From contig QWHH01000011.1 of assembly GCA_021404785.1 (NCBI GenBank), positions 24,789 to 88,788 on the forward strand: a DNA stretch of 64,000 nt, written 5' to 3'. Positions 63,652-64,000 of this stretch are shown here, piece after piece. A model generated the notes under the pieces. That model ran no database searches. It was not told where the DNA came from and was given only the letters and a program-made list of their open reading frames with translations. The stretch's first letter is position 1; every line of letters begins with the position of its first letter. This stretch comes from Lysobacterales bacterium PRO7 (GTDB taxonomy: Bacteria; Pseudomonadota; Gammaproteobacteria; Xanthomonadales; Rhodanobacteraceae). Position numbers and translations under genes: made by a program.

Positions 63652-64000
63652 TCACTCGAAGCCATTTCCGAAAATCTCGTCCGTGCAGCCGCTGTACCAG
63701 GGCGTCACGCCGGTTGCGGTATCCCATGCGGGGGCGGGCGTTTGTGTCAGTGGGTTGGGACAGAGACCTGAAAAGCTTGCTTGCAGGCTCGGTGGTGCGG
63801 CAGGGAGAGTGCCGTTGATCCGGTTGTTGTTGATGTAAAAACTTTTGAGATTGGCCAAACTGCTCAAATCCGGCACGGTCCCTGACAAATTATTGTGGTC
63901 GATGTTGATTTGCAGCGAATCCTGAGCCGGGATTTGCATCGAAAATTGAGCCACCCGTTTGGGGTCTAGCTTAGCTTGTTTTTCGGGTTCGGCTGTTCGG
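63652..64000 (-). CDS. C-terminal part of a leucine-rich-repeat secreted protein; continues beyond the window or is a remnant
   Basis: The frame is open from the right edge (no stop; GTG at 63954 is a possible internal start) to the TGA at 63652. Two GxxP-type LRRs (INIDHNNLSGTVPDLSSL, SFYINNNRINGTLP) are followed by the cap LCPNPLTQTPAPAWDTATG, then TPWYSGC and the tail TDEIFGNGFE. The cap matches that of the LRR protein at 16.9-19.6 kb. The residues before the first LRR (RTAEPEKQAKLDPKR) do not look like LRR, so the upstream part may be rearranged or a pseudogene fragment. Confidence 0.6.
   Translation of the reverse strand, partial: RTAEPEKQAKLDPKRVAQFSMQIPAQDSLQINIDHNNLSGTVPDLSSLANLKSFYINNNRINGTLPAAPPSLQASFSGLCPNPLTQTPAPAWDTATGVTPWYSGCTDEIFGNGFE

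Overview
The window is GC-rich, densely coded DNA from a gammaproteobacterium, most likely of the order Xanthomonadales and probably Rhodanobacteraceae (Rudaea/Dokdonella-like). Reasons: a serine O-succinyltransferase-type MetX, a Xanthomonas-type nucleotide pyrophosphatase/phosphodiesterase, a complete System I cytochrome c maturation operon, a fused ThrA, a high-potential iron-sulfur protein, and many large secreted proteins carrying a WY(N/D)PxxSGxG module. The genus is an inference. It looks like chromosomal sequence: no IS element, phage, integrase, rRNA or CRISPR array was seen.

Layout. 1-4 kb: a truncated NPP-type phosphodiesterase, a zinc metallopeptidase, tRNA-Leu(CAA), a cysteine dioxygenase and the MetX/SST acyltransferase. 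4-11.4 kb (minus): ccmABCDEFGHI with overlapping or closely spaced genes, interrupted between ccmE and ccmF by a HiPIP gene that has its own -10 box. 11.4-19.6 kb (plus): three large secreted proteins, namely an S8 subtilisin-like protease, a G1-type (eqolisin) glutamic peptidase and a plant-type leucine-rich-repeat protein. The G1 gene and the LRR half of the last gene are visibly more A/T-rich than their surroundings. 19.6-26.6 kb: kynurenine 3-monooxygenase (with an in-frame palindromic insert), S10 peptidase, TerB-like and EF-hand proteins, a YcaQ-type glycosylase, an AhpD-like protein, a cysteine synthase and ferredoxin FdxA. 26.7-33 kb (minus): tRNA-Ala(CGC), then thrABC preceded by a threonine-rich leader peptide (thrL) and hairpin, then rnd.

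33-47.8 kb: a membrane TPR/SUMF1 protein, hutU, an SRPBCC protein, a YacA/ParE-type toxin-antitoxin pair, a POT peptide transporter, an alcohol dehydrogenase, MsrB, a 34-residue Lys-rich protein, a receiver protein, a PDZ lipoprotein, an M28 peptidase, a periplasmic cyclophilin, a PHB depolymerase and RidA. 47.9-52.6 kb: a tight three-gene operon joining a GltD-like flavoprotein with two [4Fe-4S] motifs to a KorAB-type 2-oxoacid oxidoreductase. 52.6-64 kb: a small secreted orphan, a methyltransferase, a third WYNP-module protein, RhlE helicase behind a leader with an internal terminator, an MFS carrier, a cNMP/DUF1003 protein, a monoheme cytochrome-like protein, NlpC/P60 and SlyD proteins, a DadA-like oxidase with HutG, a MazEF-like pair and the end of another LRR protein.

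Themes. (i) Amino-acid and peptide scavenging: secreted S8, G1, S10 and M28 peptidases, a POT transporter, HutU/HutG, KMO and a DadA-like oxidase. (ii) Cysteine metabolism, probably through O-succinylserine. (iii) Iron-sulfur and haem electron transfer. The most interesting items are the WYNP module shared by three secreted proteins, the thr leader peptide, the rhlE leader with terminator and sequestered ribosome-binding site, and the chimeric LRR/protease cluster.
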